Source: Amanita rubescens (taxonomy: Eukaryota > Basidiomycota > Agaricomycetes > Agaricales > Amanitaceae). From it: DNA of 38,310 nt. The stretch is taken from the NCBI GenBank assembly GCA_015039365.1, contig WION01000511.1, positions 1-38,310 of the forward strand, read 5' to 3'. The first letter of the stretch is position 1; every line of letters starts with the position of its first letter. Of the stretch, positions 21,893 to 33,689 are shown in pieces. Made by a program: the position numbers and the translations under genes. The notes beneath the pieces were generated by a model that saw only the letters and a list, made by a program, of their open reading frames with translations, was not told where the DNA came from and ran no database searches.

Positions 21893-23618
21893 TTATTCTT
21901 TGTCGTTGTCATCTTCTGCCTCGTCATCCTCCTGTGCAAATTGTCCCAATCAGATGCAGAAATGGAACCAGAACACAGCTTACTTCAATGTATGTCGTTA
22001 GGGCGGCTTGATCCACATCATTAAGCTTGCCGATCACGAAGGTGGAGTAAATGACCAGATTTTTCCAGCACTCAGGGAGGCTCATGTTCTGATAGCACAA
22101 TTCTTGATCGCTCTCTTCCGTCGGGACGGTAATGAATACAAGACAAAAGTTACGCTCCTGACAAAACCCTACGGGGAGACCGTTACGGATGGCATCTAGC
22201 CCCGACACTTTCACATCATGTTGTGAGGAGACAGTTGCCTGAACCAGAATAATATCCGAATTGGTACAAATAATGCCATTGATGCTGGTAAATGAGGTGG
22301 AGGTTGGTCGCCAATAGAATGGTAGCGAATATTTATTTGCTTCGCTTAGGCCTGTTTTGCCATTGAGAGGATGTATGATATCACATACAGGAATCATGAG
22401 GGTTGGCGAAGCTTCATCGGTAGGGATGCACATAAGTGGTGGGGCAGTGGGGGACGTCAGTCGAATGTGTACAAATTTTTCATACATCCAGTCCGCGAGG
22501 CCCTTGGTCCAGGGGTGCGAGGAAATTTGGCTGAAAAACAGCGACTGTTGGGCGGCATCGATCTGCGCGACCGAGAGAGCAACGATGCCCCTGAGATGCT
22601 TTGTCGGTATTTCCGCTCTGATTGCACTTCTTGAATCAGCCGAAAATTTGTCCGGTCGTACGAAAAAGAGAACGTCCCACACTTCATCCGAGTCAAACTG
22701 AGTAATCAACCCGAAAAGCTGACGGGGGTCCCAGGCAAACTTGCCCGCGGCAATTGAAACATTACGGTTGTGCTCGTCAACCGTCAGGCGGCCCTTAACC
22801 ATATCTATGCATGTGCGTGCACAAGGACCCCATGTCCTGTAATATGATAGGAGTTCAGTGGTGTTAAGACCGAGTAGTTGACTGATTGACAAAGTCAGCA
22901 GACACCTGAAAGCACGTATCATGTACTCACCCTAGTACCCTTAACTCATTGGGATGGAACCAGTCCATCACATATAGCTTTGCCCTCAGCTGCTTCTTCC
23001 ATTCACGCCACCTAGATCGTTTCGGCGAGGTCGCCTGGATAATCCAGGCACGGCCTGGCGGTGCGGACAAGAACGCAGCACATGGCTGCTCGATTACTTC
23101 GCCTGAGTTTGAAAGGGCCCAAGTCCCAGGAGGCAGTTTCAAGCCAGACTGATCCACGACATCATGCTGCGAAGCGCCGGCCTCTGTGAAGAGAAAGAAC
23201 TTGTCACTGAATACATGAAAGGCGGTGGGTAAGCCTGCACTCAAGCGTCGGAGCAGGACGTAAAAGAGGAAAATAGTTTTGCCTTGGACATTAACTCAGT
23301 ATCATTACGCAAACGCCGGAAAAACTAGCACGCACCAATGCCGGCTTGGCCCGTGACAATAACGCCCCCCCCTCCTAGTCGATTCCAATCTTCGAGTGTG
23401 TCGAGCACAGTATTATATTCTTCGCGAACCAGGAGTACTTTTTCTCGGTAGTTTATGGAAGTAAGTCCCAGTTCCGCAAGCAAGGAGAACGGAATGTACT
23501 TGAGGACTTTTTCGCCAGCATTTGCAGGAGCATCACGAAGTATTGAATCGAGAGGCTGTTTCCAAAGAGCGGTGTACACCGTCTGGAAAGATTTTTTTTC
23601 TTCCGTAGACGAGGTCAT
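21893..23618 (-). CDS. RHS/Crinkler-type P-loop NTPase with C-terminal nuclease-like domain
   Basis: Four exons: 23618-23336, 23282-22931, 22881-21984 and 21931-21893; 523 aa in an unbroken frame. A Walker A motif, GQAGIGKT, lies at about residues 90-97 and is split by intron 1. It is followed by FLFYVLLRRL and, further on, by WIIQATSP and a W--W segment, the pattern of the fungal RHS-like/Crinkler-associated NTPases. The C-terminal half has the SI-G....LVQAT-SSQHDVK--GL pattern of the restriction-endonuclease-like domain found in these proteins. The usual Asp of SIDG is Asn here, so nuclease activity may be lost. The tail is acidic (EDDEAEDDNDKE). Such proteins are proposed effectors or conflict proteins; the role here is unknown. 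It sits alone in gene-poor DNA. Confidence 0.72.
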
Positions 23619-25982
23619 CAGAAGGCAGAGTGCTCAGTGAAACCTAGTGACGTCATCCTCGCTTTAGGCGTATGACGTGACCCGGCAAATTCCGACCATG
23701 GGATGGCAGCGCAACGCTCGGCTCCCAACATACATGATTCTACCCAGACTCCTTCCCAGTCTCGTCTGTAGTAGTAACTGCGTGATTCGTGAGGGCAGCT
23801 ATAAGGTGGTAAGCGCTTCGCATCCTCAGGTTTTTTTTGTCAGCATGAACTTACGAAGTGGGAAAAGGAGCAGATTTGATCGAAGGATGTAGGCGCGCGT
23901 GCAAACATGGGCTGAATGTACTACACCACGTTGCGGTCATCACAACCGAACGATCAGTCAACATTGAAGGCCTTTGACGTGCCACTAATGGACGATGGAC
24001 TATTTGCATCTACCTGCCAGACGACGCAAAATTACGAATCCATGATGCACATACAGATCCCCACGCAGCGGAGTATACTAGACTGGCTCATGCAGACGGG
24101 AATAGTTTTGGATACGGAGACAAGTTACAACCTACCCTCAGCCGCCGTAGGATTTTCTCGCACCTTGTCACGGAAGCTTAAACAACGTGTCTGGTGGACC
24201 CACGTTGAGTTATTCGAACAGACCGTCGAGTAGGACGTGCATTTTCCGTCCGGATATCGCCCCTCTGCGACTAATCGAGTAAGCAGTCTGTTGGTAGACC
24301 ACAACATGTCAAGGAACGTGTAATTACCGTTTTTTCCTAATGGATGTGCCGCGCCGAAAGTCGAGAATGATTGGCAAACGATGCAGTGTAATTGATAGTG
24401 TTGTGACGGCTCGTGTGTAAATTCGACTGGCAGTGAAGTCGTCACCACAGGCACAGTACCGCGGCAGTGCGTCGAACGCGAAAGGATTCAAGCGACGAAT
24501 GTGGCGGCGTAGGTAGCCTAGTATTCGGAATGACTTGCTGCGGCGAATCTATAGCATTGCGCACATGGCGCTTGCCACGCGACTCCGCACCCTCACGTGT
24601 TTGGGAATCTTTGACTACTATCAGGTCAGCAGCCCAACCGCCGATGAATGTATGGAGATGGCAGTCAACTGCGTTCGAACGAGCAGACTAAATACTACAA
24701 ACGAAGATAACGGAATTGAATGCGTTCTCATTCGAATTCCATCAAGTTACATGACGTCTCCACGTGCACGGGATGAGGGCGCGGGTGCACACGAACAGCC
24801 CTCACAAATTCGAGAAACATTAGGCGTGTTCCATCATTCGGAGGACCAGGACAATAAAAACATCTTCGCCCACGATCGCCCTCCCGAGTCAATTCGCATT
24901 AAATGAAATTAAATGTCATGATCATCCTTGTCATCTTTACGATTGTTCATTTCGGGCGTGTCCCCGGGAGTACTATAGTACGTATTCACCCACAGCTTAT
25001 ATGACATTCTGATGAGGGGCTAGTCCCAATTGTGATTTATTTACCGTCAGGGACCAGAATAGTACCGTTATCAGAATGCCAAGATGGTTTTGCTAAATAT
25101 GGGTTCCCCTTACCGTACTACGACCGCAGTGTGCCAGTGATCATGATTGCGATGACGAAAGTACCATGGCCCGCCGCAGTCTTTGCGATATGTATATACA
25201 TGATACCACGCGCAACGCAAACGGTTGTTATTAGTGTTGACGTTAGAGAGGGAACCGTTACCCGTTTCGATCGAAAACGCGGTGATTTCCCTAGATTGGT
25301 CGATTTTTACTCGTGGTCAGTCGCTGGTCTAGAGCACTGGCCAGTGGCCACCACCCCGCAATAGGAGTATAGTTAGTATCCAAGGTGTACGTATAAGTAC
25401 GTACTATAACCTAGCTTAGACACGCCACTGTCATGTTGATACAGGTATCACAGCCACGCACAGGTCGTCTGGCACGGGGCACAAGTCTGGCACGAAAAGC
25501 AGTGGGTGGGGTTGATGATCAGTGATGATGATGATATCAGAGAGGTTTTGTTCCTAGACGCTACATACTAAGACTACCGTCAATTACATTTTCCGGAAGC
25601 GAAGGAGAAGAGAGAGAGCTTAGAGCGGTTGGGTAACGGGTTAATTACAACACTGCCCCCGATGTATCATAGAAATTATTCCCACACGCACACAACACAA
25701 GCGGCCGTTACGACCTCAAAGAAGCACAACACGTCCCAGTCATGAATAACATCACCATGGTATTTCGGTTAACGAGAGTAGCGGTATCACCTTACTACAC
25801 TACAACATCAGATCAACTGATGCTGAGGCTACTGCACCACCTCTCCTTCCAACCCGACCGATCATAATACCCCTTTGCTACCATCCACACCAACCAAAAA
25901 AAAACTACTCGAAAAATTTCTTTACTTACTGATCGGATACCGTACATCGAAAAAAAAATAAAAATGTGTCGTCATTAAAAAA
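23619..25982. other. Gene-poor region right of the NTPase gene
   Basis: Open frames at 23916-24233, 24535-24906 and 25032-25364 (plus) have protein-like stretches but no recognisable family or consistent splice sites. They may be remnants. The right copy of the short repeat is at 24783-24818. From about 25400 the sequence is low-complexity, with ACGTA repeats near 25386-25406 and a GATGATGATGAT run near 25525. The last 300 bp are probably the 3' UTR of the minus-strand gene ending at 25983. Confidence 0.4.
24783..24818 (+). repeat. Right copy of the short dispersed direct repeat
   Basis: Matches 21365-21397 in the same orientation. Together the copies bracket the NTPase gene by about 0.5 kb on the left and 1.2 kb on the right. 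Confidence 0.5.
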
Positions 25983-27413
25983 TCAGGGCAGGTGGACTCT
26001 GGGAGGGAGTTGGAGAGAATCCACGACGCTCGAGCTCAAAGTTGAACCCAAGGTAGATGTCTTTGCCGTAGTAGTAGTCGTTCCTGCCTCCATAACAGCA
26101 ACGAACGAAGGGAACTTGGCAAACGGATCGTTAGGCGTTGGAGCTGTGAATACGTTCCTGGGTACCATCAACGCGTTGCTTCCAGCCAATAATGCGTCGT
26201 CTTCCGTTGGGATGGAAGAGAACGAAGGCTCGTTCGCGCCGGGTGACCATATAGTCCCATCGCTCCTTCCAAATGTAAGAGTCGGGAGCCTTTCCAATCT
26301 TGGCGGTGGCATACGGGCGCGCGGCATCATCATCTCCTGTCCGGGTCGAGGGGAGAATAACAATTCACGCATGACGGCGTCTTCAGACGCCTGAGAGCCT
26401 GTGACGGATTCTGGGAATCCTCCTTCTGACGAAGCACCCCCGGATCCGGGGAACCCTCCGAATTGGAGGATACCGTTGGATTGGCCCGATGATGCATCCT
26501 CTTCGACTTCGATCGAGACGGATTGCCAAAAGGCGTTGCTGAGCCGGATGCTTTCTCCGCTAGACGCGTCGCTGAGCGCGTCCAAGTCATCGTTGACGGT
26601 GGTAGAGTCGGCCGCCGCGATGGTGAGGGGGGCGTCCTCTACTGTAGTTGTCTCCCGTACGGGAGTCAAGTATGGTTTAATCTTTGCTGCAGTCAAGTCC
26701 AAATGGGGTGGTGCGAGTCGCCGGGAAGAGGTGAGTTGAAACGCGATGCTCTGGGGCTTCTCTTTGGTGGCACGGGGGACGGTACGTACGCCGTCCACGG
26801 TGCTGCTCCGCTTCTTGCTCTGGCTAGATGGGCCGGAGGAGGCACGACCACGGGTTTTGATGGGTTTGTCAGCCTCGGCTATCGGTTCAGCGCCTAGGTC
26901 CGAGTCAACAACCGGAGTGACCGGTGCGGAGGGATAAGGAGACAAAGGGTAGGACGTGAGCGCTTTCTTGAGTTCCGTGCGCGGTTTGCTCCCGATAGCC
27001 ATTGCAGCTGCGAAGCTTTGCATAGCATTCGGTCGAGGGGATCGAGGATCCTGGTGCTCGAAGACGGCGGGAGTCTGGACCCGATTGCGCTTCGGAGGGT
27101 CAGATAGCTTGAAACCCGAGAGAGAGGGCGAGGTCAGAGCCAAAGCATCCTGTTTAGTACTCGGAGAGACAGGATAAGGTCCACGGTCGTAAATGCTAGG
27201 GCAGTGGGTAGCAAAAGTAGCAAATAGAGCCGGCGAAGGAGGGAAGTGGACATGAGGCGACCGGGCAGAGACCGAGAGCAGAAGATTAAAGGTGTTGGAG
27301 AAAGGGAAAGGGCTCGGGGAAAGTGGGAGCGGGGAGGGGCGAGAAGCGCGCCTGAGAATGGATTTGGGAGACCTAAGGAGACCGCGAGTTCTGATGACAG
27401 ACGTGGAAGGCAT
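25983..27413 (-). CDS. Basidiomycete-type disordered protein with SPHVHFPP motif (long paralogue)
   Basis: A single-exon frame of 476 aa, the longest uninterrupted ORF in the window. It begins MPSTSVIRTRGLLRSPKSIL, then Ser/Pro-rich sequence with SPHVHFPPSPALF and SIYDRGPYPVSPS (about residues 52-85), the block shared with the gene at 19741-20761. Most of the rest is Ser/Thr/Pro-rich and probably disordered, with basic clusters (RRASRP, SQSKKRSS) and an acidic patch. No catalytic motif or membrane segment is visible. Phosphorylation-rich regulatory or scaffolding roles are guesses only. Antisense open frames through the same stretch are shadows of its codon bias. It is transcribed divergently from the DUF726 gene, with about 600 bp between starts. 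Confidence 0.7.
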   Translation of the reverse strand: MPSTSVIRTRGLLRSPKSILRRASRPSPLPLSPSPFPFSNTFNLLLSVSARSPHVHFPPSPALFATFATHCPSIYDRGPYPVSPSTKQDALALTSPSLSGFKLSDPPKRNRVQTPAVFEHQDPRSPRPNAMQSFAAAMAIGSKPRTELKKALTSYPLSPYPSAPVTPVVDSDLGAEPIAEADKPIKTRGRASSGPSSQSKKRSSTVDGVRTVPRATKEKPQSIAFQLTSSRRLAPPHLDLTAAKIKPYLTPVRETTTVEDAPLTIAAADSTTVNDDLDALSDASSGESIRLSNAFWQSVSIEVEEDASSGQSNGILQFGGFPGSGGASSEGGFPESVTGSQASEDAVMRELLFSPRPGQEMMMPRARMPPPRLERLPTLTFGRSDGTIWSPGANEPSFSSIPTEDDALLAGSNALMVPRNVFTAPTPNDPFAKFPSFVAVMEAGTTTTTAKTSTLGSTLSSSVVDSLQLPPRVHLP

Positions 27414-28017
27414 TATTTATTTAGTTTTTCTTTTCAAGTGATGTAGGTAGGATTTGAGTTTTTTAGATGTTCAAGGTGTGGACGCGCGGCGTGGGATTGA
27501 AGGCGGGTTGGAGGATCAGTGTCTTGACCAGCAAGGCAGTGCCTCAAACGAGCTAAAGTGGATGAGAATATGGTTAGAGAGAGGAAGAGGAGAAGACGTA
27601 CCGAGGTTAGAAAGAATAGTGAACGGGGAAGGTGTTCAACACTGTGTGGGTGAACCAACGGTGATGGCTTGTGGGACGAGTTTGGGTGGGTTTATATACC
27701 TCGCGGGGTTGTCATGGTACACGTGTAGAACAGCCCTGGTTTGATACCGATAATTCACCCACATTCTCCATTTAGTACACAGCCTTTACTGTGATCACAC
27801 CCGGCTACAAATGACCACTCCCATATCTGATGAACGAACACAAGTCCAGGGCTTTTATGCAGTAGTATCGCACCATCCGAGACATGAGCTCACTTACAAA
27901 TTGCAACACTGATTCCATCAAATCGGCATCGCCGGCTTCATTTGGCCGAGTTTGCATTACACACCGTAGACAAACACAACCAACCCAAACACGCTGCCGC
28001 CATCACCGCGAATCAGC
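27414..28017. other. Divergent intergenic promoter region
   Basis: Contains the 5' regions of the minus-strand gene (start 27413) and the plus-strand DUF726 gene (start 28018). A 74-codon minus frame (27658-27434) ends just before the 27413 start and may be an upstream ORF or simply 5' UTR. TATATACC occurs at 27694-27701. No other gene is seen. Confidence 0.5.
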
Positions 28018-31000
28018 ATGCAGGTGTCCACTTCAAAGCCCTTTTCCTTCGACGATGACGACGACGGCTGGCAAGACATGCCCGTCGTCCGTGATGATGA
28101 ATTCGCTGGCGGGCTCGACGAGGAAGATCGCAAGAAATATCACTACGTCGCACCTGCTTCCTCTAAGCAGATTAACGCAACAGGTGACCTCATCGACTTT
28201 GACGACAGCGGTCAGGAATGGCGTACCAAGAACGAAAAGGATCTGAATGAAAACGAATACACCAGACTGCGTATCCATGAGGAGGACGACTCGGATGAGG
28301 TCCATCTTCGCACAAAGTATCTCTTCGACGAGGACAAAGCCATGACACCTCTTAGCCAGATGCAGGCGACAAAAAATCTCTTGACAGAGGCGCAGCGCAT
28401 TGCTTACGTGGGTCTCTGTGCGCTCACGGTTCGAGAGATGTCAGATAGTCTGACGGCCTCTGGTAGGAAGGAGCTCAAAGCGGCCAAGGCCAATATGGAC
28501 TTGTGGGCGCTCAAGATTATGGGTAGGCTATACTATCATATGGAGCTCGCCACGGAAGGTACGTCTGTTTCTCTTCCTTCCCCTGTTTTGCAAGCTGAGT
28601 CGGTGTCATAGAACAAAAGATGATCCAGAGTCTCGCTCTACATGGCGTTAGAGCTATAGACCTAGCCCCAGCCCTCATGACCACACACACTGTAGCCAAT
28701 CCAGAGTACGACCCCCAAGAAGCTCGGAGAGTCGAGTCAACCCCTGATGAAACCGCTACCACACCCACGCAACCAACCCCTCCTTCTCAACCCCAATCCG
28801 GCACACAATCCAAACCCTTCCAAACGACCGCCAATGTATTCTCAAAAACAACAACAGCCATGCCAGGTGTCACCACTACCCTCTCCTCCACCGACAAAGA
28901 CGTCACACTCGACATCCGCTGGACCGTCCTCTGCGACCTCTTCCTCGTCCTCATCGCCGACAGCGTGTACGACGCCCGTTCACGCGTCCTCATCGAAATC
29001 GTCGCGCAGAAACTCGGTCTGGGCTGGCTAGACGTCGTCAAATTCGAATGCCGCGTCACAGAAGCCTTAGAGATCCAAGAAGGTGTGGAAACCCTCGAAC
29101 ACAAGGATCTCGTCGCAGAGCATCAAAGGCTGCAGCGTAGGAAGCGTTACATGATGTTAGGGTTAGCCACTTTGGGCGGTGGTCTCGTGATTGGCTTATC
29201 TGCCGGCTTGCTGGCGCCCGTTATCGGCGCTGGTTTGGGCGCTGCGTTTACTACTATCGGAATTGGCGGAACTACCGGTTTCTTAGCTGGGACAGGTGGA
29301 GCAGCGGTGATTACCACCGGAGGTGTTTTAACCGGTTCCGGTATCGCCGTCAAGGGCATGTCGAAACGAACCCAGTTGGTGAGGACGTTCAACGTCCTCC
29401 CGCTGCACAACAACAAACGCGTCAACTGTATACTCACCGTACCTGGGTTTATGAACGGCCCTCAGGACGACGTCCGTCTGCCATTTAGCGTTCTAGACCC
29501 AGTCGTAGGGGACGTATTTAGCGTTTTATGGGAACCGGAGATGATCCAAGAAACCGGGAGCGCGCTCTCAATCCTTACAGGCGAGGTGCTTTCGCAAGTC
29601 AGCATGACGGTGTTGCAAGCTACGGTGATGACAGCATTGATGTCGGCTTTGCAGTGGCCCGTCAGTAAGTGTCCTTGGCATCGCTCAAATACCGCATCGA
29701 CCGACCCCGTGTTTCCCACACAGTCTTAACTAAACTCGGATACCTCATTGATAATCCGTGGAATAACGCTCTAGACCGCGCTAAACGCGCCGGACTAGTC
29801 CTCGCTGACGTTCTTATTCATCGACACCTCGGCGTTCGACCGGTGACGCTCATTGGATTCTCCCTCGGCGCGAGAGTGATATTCTACGCCCTTTTAGAAA
29901 TAGCAAAACAAAAAGCCTTTGGGGTCGTGCAAGACGTGTTTTTGCTCGGTACGACCTTGTCTGCGTCCACGCACTCGTGGTGCGAAGCGCGGTCGGTCGT
30001 TTCTGGCCGGTTCGTCAACTGTTACGCGCGTAATGATTGGGTGCTGAATTACCTTTTTCGCGCGACGAGTGGAGGGGTGGGGACTGTTGCTGGGTTGAGG
30101 CCTGTAGCCAACGTTCCTGGGTTGGAAAATGTGGATGTGACCGATAAGATTTCAGGTCATATGAGTTATCGGACGTTTTTGCCGCTTATATTGGATCAAC
30201 TTGGGTTTCCGGTGTCTGCGGACTATTTTGATGAACCTGAGGTGTGTGTGTGTTTCAGTCTTTTTGTTGTTGTTAACTTTTTTGTGTGTGTGTTTGACAG
30301 CAACCGGACTTTGATGGTGATCGTATCGTGGTGAAAGAGGGAGAAGATGGGAACAAGAAAAGTTGGTTCTTTGGGCGGAAGAAACAGACGAATGATGTGG
30401 GTAGTGGATATGTGTCGAGGCCACCTTCTGCTGCTAGTTTTCCGAGGAGGGCGAGCGTGATTCAGGAGCGGAAGACGTCGTCGTCAGAGGCGGATGTGGA
30501 TGATGATCTTCCTCCTCGTGTGGATCCAGCCTCGAATGGGGAGATTGGCGCAACAGCAATAACGTCATCACCAATATCATCACCAACGACAACGACATCG
30601 ACACCGACCCCGGGAGTAGATGCGGAAGCGGAACCAAAGGAACGGGAATCCCTCGATTCTCAACTTCCTGCACGTGCAGGGTTCAATTTTGCGGCTATCA
30701 AGCAGATAATTGGGGATTCCAAAGATGCCGGTCCTGCGAAGAACGGAGTTGCTGTTTCCCATCGTTCGGTGTCTATGGAAGATGGAGAGTCATCAAAGAC
30801 GAAAGTGGGGGATAGGCTGTCGTCGTTGTTCCGGAGGCCGTCGTCGTCGTCTTCTTTGTCCTCGGCGACGACGGCTGTTGCTGCGGTGGAAGAAGAGGAA
30901 GAAGAAGAAAGCTTTGGTGGATTCGAGGATGCAACAGTTACCCCTACTACCACCAGCGTCGCATCTAAGATGATGATGATGTCGACGCCCAATCTGACGT

Positions 31001-31434
31001 TTACCGACTCTACCGATTCGGTATGGGGAAAGGAGCCTGATGACGTGATCACTTCGTCGTTTTCTGTGGCTTCGCCTTTAGCTTCGGCGTCTACTTCCAA
31101 TCTGGCAATCAAGATACCACCACCACCACTAAGACGGTCATCAGCATCAACTTTGGATATCCTAGACAGACCGTCTTCGTCGCCACCCGTTTCGTACGGT
31201 ATACCTACCGCTATGTCACCATCCGCATTCTCGGCTGGTAGCCATTTCTCCCCACCTTCATTGTCTTTTGGTGGCGCGGATGGGTCTATCACCGCCGGAC
31301 CTCCTGGCTCTGGGTCTGGAGGCGGAGATCCATGGTCTGCTCCGCTTAGTTTAGGTCATGGCCATGGGCTGTATGCGAAGAAACGGGCTGCGTCGTCTGT
31401 TAGTACAGGGTTTGATTCGAATCCGTGGTCTTAG
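28018..31434 (+). CDS. DUF726 alpha/beta hydrolase (yeast Mil1 / human TMCO4-like)
   Basis: Four exons: 28018-28558, 28612-29664, 29724-30241 and 30301-31434; 1081 aa. DUF726 proteins are membrane-associated putative lipases; the yeast member Mil1 (YFL034W) binds the AP-1 clathrin adaptor. A Gly/Ala-rich hydrophobic region at about residues 360-430 (GLSAGLLAPVIGAGLG) likely forms membrane hairpins. The nucleophile elbow is GFSLG (Ser578). RNDW (Asp636) and SGHMSYR (His677) are the expected triad partners, all present. The N-terminus is acidic (FDDDDDGWQDMP). The C-terminal 350 residues are Ser/Pro-rich and disordered, ending FDSNPWS. Intron 3 (30242-30300) has GT runs at both ends. Antisense frames through the last exon are shadows. 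Confidence 0.88.
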
Positions 31435-32029
31435 GACGCCCCTTTGCTCGTTCTTTCTGTGTTCACTTTCATTGCATCATCACACTCATATACTGACAAT
31501 CCACATTACAATTGACAAATTTGGACATATACTTTACTACTTGGGATGTAGTATCTGTTGTTCTCCGTGGAGGAGAGACGACGGCCTACTTAATCGTGTT
31601 ACGTGTACTGTAGATGGAATACAATAAAACTCTCAACGCCATGAAGTACTGTTCTGTAAGCCGCAGTGGTGGTGGTAGATGACCGTGGGGTCTTACGAAG
31701 TGCGATATCATTATAATATTGTATGGTTTTTCGCCAATCTTGCGCAGTCAACTCGGAAGGCATCTATAGTCTATGAAACAGGCAATGCGAGGTCCAGACT
31801 GACCGAGGTGGAAGGAGGAAATTGACAAGTGGGAGGCGCTGGTGGAGTTGAAGGAAATTTGGGCGCAGATACCCATTCGTGATTTCTCCAACTAGACCGT
31901 TTTTGAAGAATATATTACTTTGCAGAATAGCAATCAACAATCACACGCATATGTATTTCAAACTATACACAAATTCTCAATAGCATTCTGGTGTCAAAGA
32001 GCACGAGTGTCTCTGCTCCGAGTGCTGTC
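31435..32029. other. Convergent intergenic region, no gene
   Basis: Lies between the ends of the DUF726 gene and trefoil gene A. Holds AATAAA at 31622-31627, probably serving the DUF726 transcript. The stretch 31513-31637 resembles 35388-35480 at the opposite side of the trefoil cluster. Confidence 0.5.
31604..31637 (+). repeat. Left flanking direct repeat of the trefoil cluster
   Basis: GTACTGTAGATGGAATACAATAAAAC here matches, with small changes, GTACTGTACTAGATGGAATACAATCAAAC at 35446-35474 in the same orientation. Weaker similarity extends left (GACAAATTTGGACATA versus GACATTTTGGACATA). Confidence 0.55.
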
Positions 32030-32640
32030 CTAATCGTTATAGATCTTCCAAATGCCTTCGTCGCCTGCGACCTGGCTTCCAGGCAAAAGATTAATCTTGT
32101 CGTTAAAAGTAAGTTTTTGAGTTCCTTTGTTTCTCCGGATGCTTACATAGTACTCATCGGCATCATTTGTATCCTGGGTCCAGTACAGGTCTTGACCATT
32201 GGCGGGAATGAGCCTATATCGGGTCAAGCTTCTGGGTACTCCAAACGTTTGTTATAGCTTACTCATAGTAACTCTCGGTGGCGTTTGTGAGGACCGCGTT
32301 CCAAATAAATTCGGCCTCGGACCATATGAGGATTTTTTCCTTTACGAATTGAAATTTGAGAACACCCATGATTAGATGAAAAGGCAGTAGACCTACGTCG
32401 GGTCCCGGGCTGATGTATAACCCAGAGTCACCTTTGATGGTTGTAAGGGTTTCGGACCCATCAAGAGCTTTACTGAAAGTGAGCATCTTAAATGCATATA
32501 AGCTGACTACGCAAGCTGAGGATAAGACAGTTGCCTACGGTGGAGCCAAAGTAGGTGTTCACGGGATCGCCGGCTTCTTCATTGCCAAGAGTGGTGACGA
32601 GACGTTGCGTCTGAATGCTTTTGATCAAATAAGTCGCCAT
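32030..32640 (-). CDS. Small beta-trefoil-like protein, copy A (intact)
   Basis: Five exons: 32640-32539, 32486-32397, 32339-32263, 32213-32147 and 32095-32030. All junctions hold frame and give 133 aa. It starts MATYLIKSIQTQRLVTT, includes GDSGLYISPGPD and WSEAEFIWNAVL, then DLYWTQDTND, and ends INLLPGSQ and GIWKIYND. Short length, the repeated G-Y/W pattern and the closing I-L-P....WKI are typical of beta-trefoil proteins of mushrooms, such as the cospin-like (I66) protease inhibitors and small lectins. There is no signal peptide, so it is probably cytosolic. Exact function is uncertain: inhibitor or lectin is inference. It is the left arm of a large inverted duplication; the mirror copy is at 34696. 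Confidence 0.62.
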
Positions 32641-32946
32641 TGTTGGAGGAGTAAGCTCTGGAGTTCAGTGCTGGGGCAGTACTGCGAAATCAGTGTGGTT
32701 TATGTACCCTTAGATGTTACGTGAATTGAACTTCGCAATTCGGCTGCCTTGAACCATTCCCAGACGAAGCAAGGTTACGAGGAATCACGGTGTCAAACGG
32801 CGAACTCAGGAGAACCGTATCGTTTTTTTAGAACGGTCCGTGGACCGTCATCGTCGCCACAGCTCATGTGTAACTGGGATCGAGCGATTACAAGTGTCGT
32901 GAACGTTGAGCTTCGACATGAGTTTATTGACCTGGGGCAGTGGGGC

Positions 32947-33240
32947 CTATAGAATATGCACTTTCCAAACGGTACCTGGGCGACAGAACAGATTGACTTC
33001 ACAAAATCTTCGGCTCGTAATTATCCTATTGTAGAGATGTAGGCTTGGGTAGTTTTTAGCAGAGTACACCGTACTCACATAATTGCTTCTTCTGCCCAGA
33101 TGGCGGCGTTCGCGGAACAAGTAAACAAATCGCTTCGCGCCACCGCTCGAATCTGCGCATTCGGTCCCAAGACGCAGGAATCGTATTTTTCCTTCCAAGC
33201 TGTGACGTGATTCTGGAAGTTTTGGTCGAGAATGAGATAT
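32947..33240 (-). pseudogene. Trefoil-gene fragment, copy A2
   Basis: Two joinable pieces, about 33230-33079 and 33025-32947, are separated by a GTGAGT...ACAATAG intron. They read YDSCVLGPNAQI, then SANAAIWAEEAIM, then EVNLFCRPGTVWKVHIL and a stop. The layout parallels the last exons of copy A (IWSEAEF..., then INLLPGSQ...GIWKIYND). No matching first exons or ATG are found upstream, so it looks like the 3' part of a further, strongly diverged copy. It could still be a real gene whose first exons I failed to find. Confidence 0.4.
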
Positions 33241-33689
33241 CACGTGGCGGTCCAACTCCAGGGAAACTCAATTCTAGTGATATTCTCTATTCCTCGACTT
33301 CAAGGTCATTATCATAGCAATTGTGAATGCATCCGGGATGAGCGACGAGATGTACTTGAATTGAATTGTGTAAGCTTTTGCAAATTGTTTCGAGTAGTAC
33401 TGTGCATCACATCTCAGGCCGCCGCGTCAACTGTGACTCGTCCGGCACCAAGCAGGTTCTGAACCATCTGACTTCTCTTTTTCCACGCTTTCTCTCCTTG
33501 CGCGATTTTGTTAACTAGATCAATAATTTTCCCTCCTAACTATTGGTAAGATCCTACTCCGCCATCGGTTGGTAGCAATTGTACGAGAAACAATATGATT
33601 TTCCTGCACACGTTGCTCGTGCTCAGCTTCATGCATATAATTAGGTGTAGTCCAGCCATTTTGAAACCGCTCCGATCTTAGTTTCTCAA

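Noticed and set aside
22357..22701. 114-codon plus-strand ORF
   Set aside because: Antisense to exon 3 of the NTPase gene; no independent support.
25966..26394. Plus-strand ORFs within 25966-27446
   Set aside because: They are shadows of the 476-aa minus-strand gene, produced by its codon bias; no start context or motif.
27434..27658. 74-codon minus ORF upstream of the 476-aa gene
   Set aside because: Starts with MVHPHSVEHLPRS, ends in the 5' flank and is out of frame with the gene; no splice pair would join it. Treated as 5' UTR or a possible upstream ORF.
30660..31292. 210-codon minus-strand ORF
   Set aside because: It lies antisense to the last exon of the DUF726 gene. Its acidic Asp/Glu/Ser composition mirrors the Ser-rich coding strand and it has no splice context of its own.
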